DNA of 64,000 bases, from NCBI RefSeq assembly GCF_049860565.1, contig NZ_CP172056.1, forward strand, positions 372,001-436,000, in the 5' to 3' direction. The translations under genes were made by a program, and so were the position numbers. The stretch comes from Desulfitobacterium_A nosdiversum. GTDB lineage: Bacteria; Bacillota; Desulfitobacteriia; Desulfitobacteriales; Desulfitobacteriaceae. The notes beneath the pieces are model-generated. The model saw only the letters and a list, made by a program, of their open reading frames with translations. It was not told the origin of the DNA and did no database searches. This document shows, piece after piece, positions 9,529 through 16,751 of this stretch; position 1 is the first letter of the stretch, and the number at the start of each line of letters is the position of its first letter.

Positions 9529-9557
9529 GCCAAGTCTCGGGGCAACCTGTTCAAAAG

Positions 9558-9779
9558 CTATCCGAGCATTTTTGTCAATACGAAACTCAGTCCGCTATCG
9601 ACAACCCAGAGCAATACCGACACGATAGCTGAAGTCACTAAAACGACACCTGTATAAGTCAGGAGTTGTCGGCGATTCGGCCATTGTACCTTTTTAAGCT
9701 CGTTTATTACTCCTTTAAAATACTCCGAAGCCTTTTCTGTCTGGGCTTGAGTATTCGTCGGTTTTTTTACAGCGCCCAT
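9558..9779 (-). CDS. secE: Preprotein translocase subunit SecE
   Basis: Encodes the small essential SecYEG subunit, 73 residues, in the single-membrane-segment form usual in Gram-positive bacteria. The conserved cytoplasmic motif FKGVINELKKVQWPNRRQL precedes one transmembrane helix at about residues 41-66. AAGGATG lies upstream of the ATG. It is placed between rpmG and nusG, the conserved Firmicute arrangement, and is probably co-transcribed with them. Confidence 0.96.
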   Translation of the reverse strand: MGAVKKPTNTQAQTEKASEYFKGVINELKKVQWPNRRQLLTYTGVVLVTSAIVSVLLWVVDSGLSFVLTKMLG

Positions 9780-9858
9780 ACCATCACATCCTTACAAGAC
9801 ATATGACCACCCTGCTCGACAACGCTTCCCGGCGTACAGCCGAAAAACACAAAAAAAA

Positions 9859-10008
9859 TTATTTTGTTTCTTTGTGAGTTGTATGAGTCTTGCAGAACTT
9901 ACAATACTTTTTAATCTCAAGACGATCTGGATTGTTTTTCTTATTTTTCATCGTTGCATAGTTACGATTTTTGCATTCCGTACACGCCAAGTTAAGAGCG
10001 ACACGCAT
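9859..10008 (-). CDS. rpmG: Ribosomal protein L33 (RpmG)
   Basis: Encodes a 49-residue 50S protein starting MRVALNLACTECKNRNYAT and ending HTTHKETK. Both zinc-binding CxxC pairs (CTEC and CKFC) are present, so this is the zinc-containing paralogue type. GGGAGGTG precedes the ATG. It is the first gene of the rpmG-secE-nusG-rplK-rplA unit, with a consensus-like promoter about 60 bases upstream. Confidence 0.96.
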   Translation of the reverse strand: MRVALNLACTECKNRNYATMKNKKNNPDRLEIKKYCKFCKTHTTHKETK

Positions 10009-10065
10009 TTATGAACACCTCCCTGGACAAAAACATATGACTCCGGATTTAATCCATGCTCAAAT

Positions 10066-10094
10066 AATTTATCACAAGTGACTAGCCCTGTCAA
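10066..10094 (-). promoter_or_regulatory. Promoter of rpmG-secE-nusG-rplKA
   Basis: TTGACA followed by 17 bases and TAAATT on the minus strand, roughly 60 bases before the rpmG ribosome site. It is a good sigma-A promoter candidate for the ribosomal unit. Confidence 0.7.
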
Positions 10095-10150
10095 GAAATA
10101 GAAGATAAAGGACAACTAATTGCCCTGATTAACTATAAATAAAATAAATA

Positions 10151-10167
10151 AGACAGCTGAGCTGTCT
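10151..10167 (-). terminator. Small inverted repeat upstream of the rpmG promoter
   Basis: AGACAGCT and AGCTGTCT form a perfect palindromic stem around one central base, followed on the minus strand by TATTTATTTTATTTA. It may be a second terminator after the tRNA gene. The remaining bases between rpmG and the tRNA show no gene. Confidence 0.5.
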
Positions 10168-10267
10168 CGTTCATTTACAATCTTATTGTACCGCAACCCC
10201 TTGATAATCACAAGTCCTTCTTTTGCTCTTTAAAGAAAACTCAATGTGTTTGTTGGTATAAAAATAG

Positions 10268-10291
10268 ACTCCGTAGAGTCTTCTACGGAGT
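10268..10291 (-). terminator. Terminator of the tRNA-fMet gene
   Basis: Perfect 10-bp stem ACTCCGTAGA/TCTACGGAGT with a 4-base loop, then CTATTTTTATA on the minus strand, directly after the tRNA 3' end. Confidence 0.8.
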
Positions 10292-10300
10292 ATTCTTGCT

Positions 10301-10375
<75 letters not shown>

Positions 10376-10538
10376 ATATTACTTAGACAGTACGTATTAT
10401 AGTATATACTTTATATTAATAAAAGTATACTCTTTCGAGCCAGCAAATTCTTCCATGATTCCATGGCTAAACAAAAAAATCAAAGAAGCTTATGTTGAAA
10501 ATCCAGAAACCTATGTATCCGGCCCTGGTCTTCTTTAA

Positions 10539-11192
10539 CTAACCGTCTCTTCTCTCCAAGTATCGTTCAAGCTTCCTCTTTACACGCTGCAGAGCATTAT
10601 CGATTGATTTAACGTGTCTATGCAAATCAACCGCAATCTCTTGATAAGACTTGCCTTCTAGATATGACATCAAAACTTTCCACTCTAAAGAACTCAGTAT
10701 TTCGCCCATTTTTTCTTCAATATCATCGAACTCTTCCTGACTGATAATGAGTTCCTCCGGATCCGTAATCCGCGTTCCAGAAATAACATCAAGCAAAGTC
10801 CGGTCCGAGTCTTCGTCGTATATTGGTTTATTTAGCGATACATAAGAGTTAAGGGGAATGTGTTTTTGCCTTGTTGCTGTTTTTATTGCTGTAATAATTT
10901 GACGTGTAATGCACAATTCGGCAAAAGCCCGGAATGAAGAGAGCTTATCGCCCCGGAAATCTCGTATTGCTTTGTAAAGACCAATCATACCCTCTTGGAT
11001 AATATCTTCACGATCTGCTCCAATTAAAAAGTAGGATCGCGCTTTAGCTCTTACAAAATTTTTATATTTATTGATCAAGTATTCGAGTGCTGAGGCATCG
11101 CCTTCTTTAGCCAGCCCTACGATTTCTTCATCCGCTATGATCTCTGTTATATCGCACCCTTCTGTTTCTTCAGGTTGGGCATTAAAACTCAA
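10539..11192 (-). CDS. sigH: RNA polymerase sigma factor SigH (Spo0H type)
   Basis: Encodes a sigma-70 family factor of 217 residues that in Bacillus and Clostridium directs transition-phase and early sporulation genes. Region 2 is clear (EYLINKYKNFVRAKARSYFLIGADREDIIQEGMIGLY, residues about 38-74, read in two parts) and region 4 ends in a helix-turn-helix (SYQEIAVDLHRHVKSIDNAL). I chose the TTG start at 11192 because GGGAGG lies just before it and the protein then has the family length; the longer ORF has no ribosome site. It keeps the usual place between rlmB and rpmG. The NYN-domain gene often found before sigH is absent. Confidence 0.94.
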   Translation of the reverse strand: MSFNAQPEETEGCDITEIIADEEIVGLAKEGDASALEYLINKYKNFVRAKARSYFLIGADREDIIQEGMIGLYKAIRDFRGDKLSSFRAFAELCITRQIITAIKTATRQKHIPLNSYVSLNKPIYDEDSDRTLLDVISGTRITDPEELIISQEEFDDIEEKMGEILSSLEWKVLMSYLEGKSYQEIAVDLHRHVKSIDNALQRVKRKLERYLERRDG

Positions 11193-11335
11193 AGCGATCC
11201 CTCCCGTATCATGGTGATGAAGATGGTAATTCACAAATACCGCTCTTGTCCCCATGCAAGAACATTCTCATTATAACCGAGAGCCAAGAAAAGCTCAAGG
11301 CGAAGTTTAGGAGGTTTTGTTGTTCTTTGGCACTT

Positions 11336-12076
11336 CTAACCCTTAAATTGGCGTTGCCGAAGAACTTCATATAAGAGAACAGAGCCTGCGACACTCGCAT
11401 TCAAGGAATTTATTTTTCCTTTCATAGGCAAGCTGACCATGACATCGCAGGTTTCGCGCACTAATCGGCTTATTCCCTTACCCTCACTTCCGATAACTAA
11501 TACTCGTGGTCCTGTTAGATCTAAAGAAAAGGCTTCGGTTCCTCCGGCCTCCGCTCCCGCGATCCAGCAGCCCTCTTTTTTTAGTTCTTCGAGGGTTTGA
11601 ACCAGATTAGTTACTCGGACAACTAATACATGCTCAACGGCTCCCGCAGAAGTTTTAGACACAGTTGCTGTTAAGCCGACACTGCGCCTTTTGGGAATAA
11701 TGACTCCGTGAGCGCCAACAGCATCTACTGTCCGGATAAGTGCTCCTAAATTATGAGGATCTTCAATTTCATCTAACACAAGAATAAACGGATCTTCCCC
11801 TTTAGAACGAGCTGAATTTAAAATATCCTCAACTTCTGCATACTCTCTTGGAGCAACATAGGCCAGCACCCCTTGGTGTTTAGCATGTCCGGTTAAGCGG
11901 TCCAAGGCAGATTTTTCAACAAACTGAAAAGGAACTCTTTTGTTGCGGGCAAGTTCAATTAACTCTTGGTAATGTGTACCCGTTCCTTCCGATTGAAACA
12001 AGATTTTATTTATGGGTTTATCCGCTTTTAAAAGTTCGCCGACGGAGTTGCGTCCGTAGACTATTTCGTCGTTCAT
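11336..12076 (-). CDS. rlmB: 23S rRNA 2'-O-methyltransferase RlmB (TrmH/SpoU family)
   Basis: Encodes a SPOUT methyltransferase of about 246 residues expected to methylate a guanosine ribose in 23S rRNA with S-adenosylmethionine. An N-terminal L30e-like substrate-binding domain (residues 1-75) precedes the knotted catalytic domain with the three SpoU motifs: LDEIEDPHNLGALIRT, VLVIGSEGKGIS and LPMKGKINSLNASVAGSVLLYE. The ATG at 12076 has the better spacing from AAGGAG; an ATG two codons upstream is possible. It belongs to the cysES-mrnC-rlmB-sigH string of Firmicutes but is separated from thyX by an unusual G+C-rich block. Confidence 0.94.
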   Translation of the reverse strand: MNDEIVYGRNSVGELLKADKPINKILFQSEGTGTHYQELIELARNKRVPFQFVEKSALDRLTGHAKHQGVLAYVAPREYAEVEDILNSARSKGEDPFILVLDEIEDPHNLGALIRTVDAVGAHGVIIPKRRSVGLTATVSKTSAGAVEHVLVVRVTNLVQTLEELKKEGCWIAGAEAGGTEAFSLDLTGPRVLVIGSEGKGISRLVRETCDVMVSLPMKGKINSLNASVAGSVLLYEVLRQRQFKG

Positions 12077-12082
12077 GAGCAT

Positions 12083-12740
12083 TACTCCTTAAGGTGAATT
12101 ATGATTATATTTCTCCATGATTTTGCTTTACATCGGTCACTCAATTCACTTTGCGGGCCAAACTAACGCTCAAATCCTTCGCTCCGACAGGACCTGGCCA
12201 AATCGCTCGCAGAGCTGCTATTGCCATCCATGGCGCACTCTGCACTTGGCGCGTCCATGTGCCATCGCTGCTCACTGGCCAGTTGGAAACGTCCTGTTTC
12301 CAACCCGTCTCCGCTGCGTATTTTTCGCGAAGTTTGGCAGCCGCTCGCTCAAAAGTCGCTCCCTCTTGTAAATCAAAATCATTCGGTGGCATCACGGGTA
12401 TTCGCTTAAGTAATTCTGTCACGTCTTCTCTAGTATTCCCGAAAAACCTTACCCAAGCCATTCGCAGAAGATCCTGGCAGGTACCGCTTTGGCCTAAGGA
12501 AGCGGCTTAAAGCAAGCAGCTCATCGAACTTAGCGAAGAAGTCGGGCGGAGGCAGGACCGCGCACACGATGTGCGCGGCCGACCGTGAGCCAAGGAAGGC
12601 GAATTGGGAGGGTATCCTGCCGGAACCCAACTTCTGAGCTTTAGTTCGGTCTGCGAGCGTCCCAAGCGACCGTGGTCAAAGCGGTACCGACATTCCACAT
12701 ACGAAAGTTAAATACGAGAATAACCACTCGATCAAATGAA
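12083..12740. other. G+C-rich block of unknown nature between thyX and rlmB
   Basis: About 650 bases that look unlike the flanking genes: clearly richer in G+C, rich in short palindromes, and without a convincing gene. A perfect 12-bp inverted repeat, GGTACCGCTTTG at 12480-12491 and CAAAGCGGTACC at 12677-12688, bounds a 200-base segment. Within it CCGCGCACA/TGTGCGCGG (12558-12578) makes a 9-bp hairpin. Overlapping open frames exist on both strands. The order thyX-rlmB is otherwise continuous, so I read this as an inserted repeat or degenerate mobile remnant, or a structured RNA. Similarity to the 16.1 kb block is suggestive only. Confidence 0.5.
12141..12461 (-). CDS. Doubtful small ORF inside the G+C-rich block
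   Basis: A 106-residue frame starting MAWVRFFGNTREDVTELLKR with balanced charged residues and several tryptophans. I do not recognise it. No good ribosome site precedes the ATG (AGGA lies about 12 bases away), and a comparably long frame exists on the opposite strand. It may be the remnant of a gene, a small unknown protein, or chance coding capacity in G+C-rich DNA. Confidence 0.2.
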   Translation of the reverse strand: MAWVRFFGNTREDVTELLKRIPVMPPNDFDLQEGATFERAAAKLREKYAAETGWKQDVSNWPVSSDGTWTRQVQSAPWMAIAALRAIWPGPVGAKDLSVSLARKVN

Positions 12741-13412
12741 TTACTTCGTGAGCGTCTTAATTCGTCCGCAGCTCATTGCTCCTTCGTGGCAAACCCCTTG
12801 GGTTACGCATGTGGGGCCAGCCTGTGCGAAAAGGTTAGGGGCAACTTCTTTAACAAGCTTAAGCATTTTTTCTGCCAGCTGCCGAATTTCCCATTGTGCC
12901 CGCATACATGTTCTATGTTCAAAAAAGTTAAGCAGGGAACGAGCATTAAAGGTCGCCATAAGCGAAGTTGTACAGGCATTGGGAAGAATATAGCGCGCAT
13001 CTTCAGCAGGTACAACAGCGACAAGTTCTTGATATTCGTCCTGCAGCGTTTTCATAACCTTTTCGAACCGCTCTAAAGCTTCAGGATTGCGTTGAATACT
13101 CGGTGGAGTCACAAAGTCAAATCCTGCTTCCTTTACATAACGCTGCGAACGCTGTGAATAGCTGGCGATCCGATGTCGAACAAGCTGATGAGAAAGGGCC
13201 CGTGAGACACCGTCAATTGAGAATTGAAAGCTGACATGTTCAAAGGTAGAAAGATGTCCCATTGAACGCAGTCTTCGTACAAAACCTGCAATTTTTTCAT
13301 CCGTAAGCTGTTCCATGAGTTCTGGAACAGGATCGGAAGAATAACATAAACGCGCTGCAGCTGCAACGACTTTTTCCGGTTCCGGCGTATATTGAATTAA
13401 CTCTACGTTCAT
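12741..13412 (-). CDS. thyX: Flavin-dependent thymidylate synthase ThyX
   Basis: Encodes a 223-residue enzyme that makes dTMP from dUMP using methylenetetrahydrofolate, FAD and NADPH. The ThyX signature is present as RHRIASYSQRSQRY (about residues 82-95). I chose the ATG giving MNVELIQYTPEPEKVV because GAGGGG precedes it; the longer ORF start lacks a site. It lies 31 bases after mrnC and is probably the last gene of the cysE-cysS-mrnC-thyX operon, which would place it under the cysteine T-box. Confidence 0.95.
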   Translation of the reverse strand: MNVELIQYTPEPEKVVAAAARLCYSSDPVPELMEQLTDEKIAGFVRRLRSMGHLSTFEHVSFQFSIDGVSRALSHQLVRHRIASYSQRSQRYVKEAGFDFVTPPSIQRNPEALERFEKVMKTLQDEYQELVAVVPAEDARYILPNACTTSLMATFNARSLLNFFEHRTCMRAQWEIRQLAEKMLKLVKEVAPNLFAQAGPTCVTQGVCHEGAMSCGRIKTLTK

Positions 13413-13443
13413 AACTTTACCCCTCTTTCTCTCCATTAGTCTA

Positions 13444-13854
13444 TTATGTGCTTGCAGCCTTAAAATCTGCAACAACAGCATCGGTTTGATGAAAAGCCCA
13501 TTCCATTCGCTCTATTTGTCCGGTAAGCTGCCAATATCCTACCAGTGCCTCGAATGCCGTTGCATGCCGATAAGTAATAACATCTGTACTTTTCGGATGA
13601 CTGCCTTTCGTATTTCTTCCACGCATCACTACCTGGCTTTCTGTCTCCGTTAAATCAGGCATAAGCTTTTGCAATAATCTGGCTTGGGTTGATGCTCGGA
13701 CATAATCAATAGCGATATGGTGTAATTCTTTCACCTTTTCACATCCTAATTCAAGCAAATGCGTCCTAACCCACAGCTCGTAGACTGCATCCCCTAGATA
13801 AGCAAGGGTTAGAGCATTCATTTCCTGCCAACCTCTTGACGTTTGAATGGGCAA
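13444..13854 (-). CDS. mrnC: Mini-ribonuclease III (MrnC)
   Basis: Encodes a 136-residue RNase III-like catalytic domain without a double-stranded RNA-binding domain, which matures 23S rRNA ends in Firmicutes. The signature LAYLGDAVYELWVR (about residues 17-30) has the metal-binding aspartate, and ATAFEALVGYWQLTG carries the second acidic motif. It follows cysS by 15 bases and is surely in the same transcript, the conserved arrangement in this phylum. Confidence 0.93.
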   Translation of the reverse strand: MPIQTSRGWQEMNALTLAYLGDAVYELWVRTHLLELGCEKVKELHHIAIDYVRASTQARLLQKLMPDLTETESQVVMRGRNTKGSHPKSTDVITYRHATAFEALVGYWQLTGQIERMEWAFHQTDAVVADFKAAST

Positions 13855-13869
13855 AGCCCCTTCCTCCTT

Positions 13870-15309
13870 TTATTCTGGCTTTATAGTCCAGCGTGCTCCT
13901 TGTGGTGTGTCCTCAAGGGCAATTCCCATCTCCTTTAACTGATCTCGAATAAAGTCGGCCATTTCCCAATCCTTTTTCTGGCGTGCCTTTAACCGAACAG
14001 CTAAAAGTATTGCCATGGCTTTATCCAGTTTCTTATCCGTTTCTCCCGCTAGAGAATCCGGATGCTCTAAATCAAACCCGAGTACACCTGCTAATTCCAG
14101 CAGAGTTTCCCGTGCCTTCTTTAGACCTTCAGATGTATAGGGATAAACCTGAAGATGAGCATTGATCTTCTTTCCGAGTTCAAAGAGACTGGCATAGGCA
14201 AGGGATGAATTAAAGTCATCATCCATTGCCTCAGCGAAGCCTTGGCATGCCGCCTGAGCAGCATCTAAAAGCTCCTGATCAGCCTCCGGCTGAATCGCTT
14301 TATCTCCCTTTCTTCCCAATGCTTCGGTTGCCAAACGAATGCTCGTTTGGAGACGTTCTAAACTTTTCTGCGCCATTCTAAGATTTTCATCGTCAAAATC
14401 CAAGGGGCTCCGGTAATGGATGCTTAATAAATAAAAACGCACCACCTCTCCCGGAAAATGCTCCAAAATCTCTCGAACAGTAAAGAAGTTTCCCAGGGAT
14501 TTAGACATTTTTTGTTGATTAATGGTTAGAAAAGCATTATGCATCCAGTAATGAGCAAAAGTTTTACCCTTCAGATAACCTTCTGATTGCGCAATTTCAT
14601 TTTCATGATGCGGAAAAACGAGGTCTCCTCCGCCTCCATGAATATCAAAACCTGCTCCAAGATACTTTAGCGACATAGCCGTACATTCAATATGCCAGCC
14701 CGGACGTCCTTGACCCCAGGGACTTGCCCAAGAAGGTTCGCCCGGTTTCGCCTTTTTCCAAAGCGCAAAATCCATGGGATTGTTTTTACGTTCATCCACA
14801 TCTACACGAGCTCCAGCTTGCATATCCTCAAGGGATCTGCCGGAAAGCTTTCCGTAGTCGGGGAACTTGTCGACGGCGAAATACACATCTCCAGACACTT
14901 CATAAGCAAGCCCATTGTTAATAAGTCCTTGAATAATATCAATCATTTCCCGGATATGCTCCGTCGCCTTAGGATGAATTGTTGCAGGCAAAATTTTTAG
15001 AGCCTGAGCATCCTTGAAATACTCATCAATATATTTTCGGGAAAGGGCTAAGGGATCAATTCCCTCTTCCAAACCCCGCTGAATAATCTTATCGTCAACA
15101 TCCGTAAAATTCTGGACGAAGGTAACTTTATATCCTTTATACATCAAATAGCGGCGAACCATATCAAACACAACGAGCATCCGCCCATTACCAACATGAA
15201 CATAGTTATAGACCGTTGGGCCGCAAGAGTACATGGCAACTTTTCCGCTTTCGCGCGGCTTAAATTCCTCTTTCTGACGAGTCATTGTGTTGAATAATTT
15301 TATAGACAT
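13870..15309 (-). CDS. cysS: Cysteinyl-tRNA synthetase (CysS)
   Basis: Encodes the 479-residue class I synthetase that charges tRNA-Cys. The HIGH-type motif reads HVGN near residue 38 after the zinc ligand in YSCGPTVYNY, and KMSKSLGN is near residue 265. Further zinc ligands are in HIECTAMS and HHENEIAQSE. The N-terminus MSIKLFNTMTRQKEEF fits the family, so the 50-base overlap with the end of cysE is probably real and suggests translational coupling. Confidence 0.96.
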   Translation of the reverse strand: MSIKLFNTMTRQKEEFKPRESGKVAMYSCGPTVYNYVHVGNGRMLVVFDMVRRYLMYKGYKVTFVQNFTDVDDKIIQRGLEEGIDPLALSRKYIDEYFKDAQALKILPATIHPKATEHIREMIDIIQGLINNGLAYEVSGDVYFAVDKFPDYGKLSGRSLEDMQAGARVDVDERKNNPMDFALWKKAKPGEPSWASPWGQGRPGWHIECTAMSLKYLGAGFDIHGGGGDLVFPHHENEIAQSEGYLKGKTFAHYWMHNAFLTINQQKMSKSLGNFFTVREILEHFPGEVVRFYLLSIHYRSPLDFDDENLRMAQKSLERLQTSIRLATEALGRKGDKAIQPEADQELLDAAQAACQGFAEAMDDDFNSSLAYASLFELGKKINAHLQVYPYTSEGLKKARETLLELAGVLGFDLEHPDSLAGETDKKLDKAMAILLAVRLKARQKKDWEMADFIRDQLKEMGIALEDTPQGARWTIKPE

Positions 15310-16006
15310 CGCATTGGTTCTCCTTTTCTTCTACTATTTTCTCTAAATGATTAACACGTTCCATTAAGCAGTTTAACATTTCTTGGACCGGATCGGGAAG
15401 ATCCTCAACTCTTTTTGCTGAGTCAACTGTTTCTCCCGCTGAAAGCTGTTCAAGCTCCAGTACATGGAGATCCCCGTTTTTAACAGGCATTCCCCTGTGT
15501 CTGACAATAGTTCCCGGTACACCGACAACTGTTGAATCCGCCGGAACAGGCTTGGTCACAACAGAACCCGCCCCGATCTTAACATTATCCCCAATCTTAA
15601 TTGAACCTAAAACTTTAGCTCCTGACCCGATAAAAACATTATTGCCAATTGTCGGATGTCTTTTTCCCTTTTCTTTACCGGTTCCTCCTAAAGTCACTCC
15701 CTGATACAGGGTAACATTGTCCCCTACCTCGGCAGTTTCACCTATAACCACGCCCATGCCATGATCAATAAAAAATCCCTTCCCGATTCTCGCCCCTGGA
15801 TGAATTTCAATTCCAGTTAGAAAGCGGGCAATTTGAGAAATTACCCGTGGAAGCAAAATTAAATTTTTAGTAAATAACCAGTGAGATAAACGGTGAAAGA
15901 GAATGGCGTGAAATCCCGGATAGCACAAGACAACTTCAATAATGCTTCTTGCGGCGGGGTCACGATCAAAAATAACCTGAATATCCTCTCTAATTTGACG
16001 AAACAT
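15260..16006 (-). CDS. cysE: Serine O-acetyltransferase (CysE)
   Basis: Encodes the enzyme that makes O-acetylserine from serine and acetyl-CoA, the first step of cysteine synthesis. A left-handed beta-helix of hexapeptide repeats spans about residues 60-170, with the catalytic FIDHGMGVVIGETA and the GVTLGGTGKEKGKRHPTIG loop. I place the start at 16006 (MFRQIREDIQ) behind AAGG; ATGs at 16012, 16015 and 16048 are alternatives. The C-terminal tail runs 50 bases into cysS. A T-box controls the operon. Confidence 0.93.
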   Translation of the reverse strand: MFRQIREDIQVIFDRDPAARSIIEVVLCYPGFHAILFHRLSHWLFTKNLILLPRVISQIARFLTGIEIHPGARIGKGFFIDHGMGVVIGETAEVGDNVTLYQGVTLGGTGKEKGKRHPTIGNNVFIGSGAKVLGSIKIGDNVKIGAGSVVTKPVPADSTVVGVPGTIVRHRGMPVKNGDLHVLELEQLSAGETVDSAKRVEDLPDPVQEMLNCLMERVNHLEKIVEEKENQCDVYKIIQHNDSSERGI

Positions 16007-16048
16007 ATCCATCATCCTTACAACTAATTTATCATCATGGAATATCAA

Positions 16049-16415
16049 AGTAGCGTTTCCCCTAGAGGATAAGTCGACTAAGGCTTAAGTTTCGTGCCTC
16101 AACTCTAAGCCAGTCTCCTATATCGCGCAGGAGTGAACGATTTTTTCGGAGGGGCGTTAATAATGAACGAAACTTTCGAAGCCGAAAGCCTCGATAGCCG
16201 TGAAGGCTATTGCACTTGTTTGAAAGGGTTTCGCGCTTTAGCTCAGCGCCGCCGTGGTTCACCTGCGGCGGCACACATGGACGTGCAAAGTGTCGTGGAC
16301 ACTTTGGAAGGCAAATCCACGGCCAGAAAACAGAAGGGTTGACAGGGCTGCCTCGAAAGTAAGTGAATCAGCCCCGGAGATGCAGGTAAACGGATACGCG
16401 AAAAGCTACGCCTAA
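16049..16415. other. G+C-rich multi-hairpin block between T-box and cysE
   Basis: This insert lies after the T-box terminator and before the cysE start. It holds five consecutive hairpins: CTTTCG/CGAAAG (16173-16188), ATAGCC/GGCTAT (16194-16210), GCCGCCG/CGGCGGC (16248-16272), CAAAGTGTC/GACACTTTG (16286-16306) and GGGCTG/CAGCCC (16345-16374). A plus-strand frame of 59 codons (16163-16342) has GGAGG ten bases before its ATG and reads MNETFEAESLDSREG at the start. I do not recognise it. The block resembles a dispersed palindromic repeat or structured RNA more than a gene. Confidence 0.45.
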
Positions 16416-16422
16416 TAAAAAA

Positions 16423-16673
16423 GGAAACCCCTCATCAGAGACGAAGGATTTCCGTGGTTCCACTCTGTTTGAACAGGACAAACCTGTTCCTCATCATAGC
16501 TTTAACGCAGCCGCTGCGGAACTGAATACTCAATTCTTCTGTACCGTTCCAGGATGCATTTCACAAGGTTCCTCTGAGATGGGTTCCACCGATCCATCCT
16601 CTCTTTGCAGAGAGATCCTTCCTACTTTTCCCTTCATTACGTTTAAAAATATTCTTTTTTGCGGTCGAATCTT
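16423..16673 (-). promoter_or_regulatory. T-box leader, probably cysteine-responsive
   Basis: The minus-strand leader ends with the T-box antiterminator core AGAGTGGAACCACGG (16452-16466), followed by a terminator stem and a run of T (16415-16454). Upstream are the long stem I and pseudo-stem segments typical of the family. A TGC followed by A at 16556-16558 is the likely specifier codon, matching tRNA-Cys and the downstream genes cysE and cysS. Uncharged tRNA-Cys would bind and allow read-through into cysE-cysS-mrnC-thyX. The specifier assignment is by eye. Confidence 0.88.
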
Positions 16674-16679
16674 GCTTAA

Positions 16680-16708
16680 AGTATAGGGAATCCCTCTTGT
16701 AATGTCAA
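16680..16708 (-). promoter_or_regulatory. Promoter of the T-box/cysE operon
   Basis: TTGACA, a 17-base spacer and TATACT on the minus strand, immediately upstream of the T-box leader and just after gltX. It is a near-consensus sigma-A promoter. Confidence 0.85.
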
Positions 16709-16751
16709 CTTATTCACCGCACAATTTTATCGTGCATGAAGTTAGTAACAT

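Noticed and set aside
12151..12510. 119-codon plus-strand ORF in the G+C-rich block
   Set aside because: Arg/Ser/Ala-rich composition typical of chance frames in G+C-rich DNA; no ribosome site. The opposite-strand ORF is kept only as doubtful.
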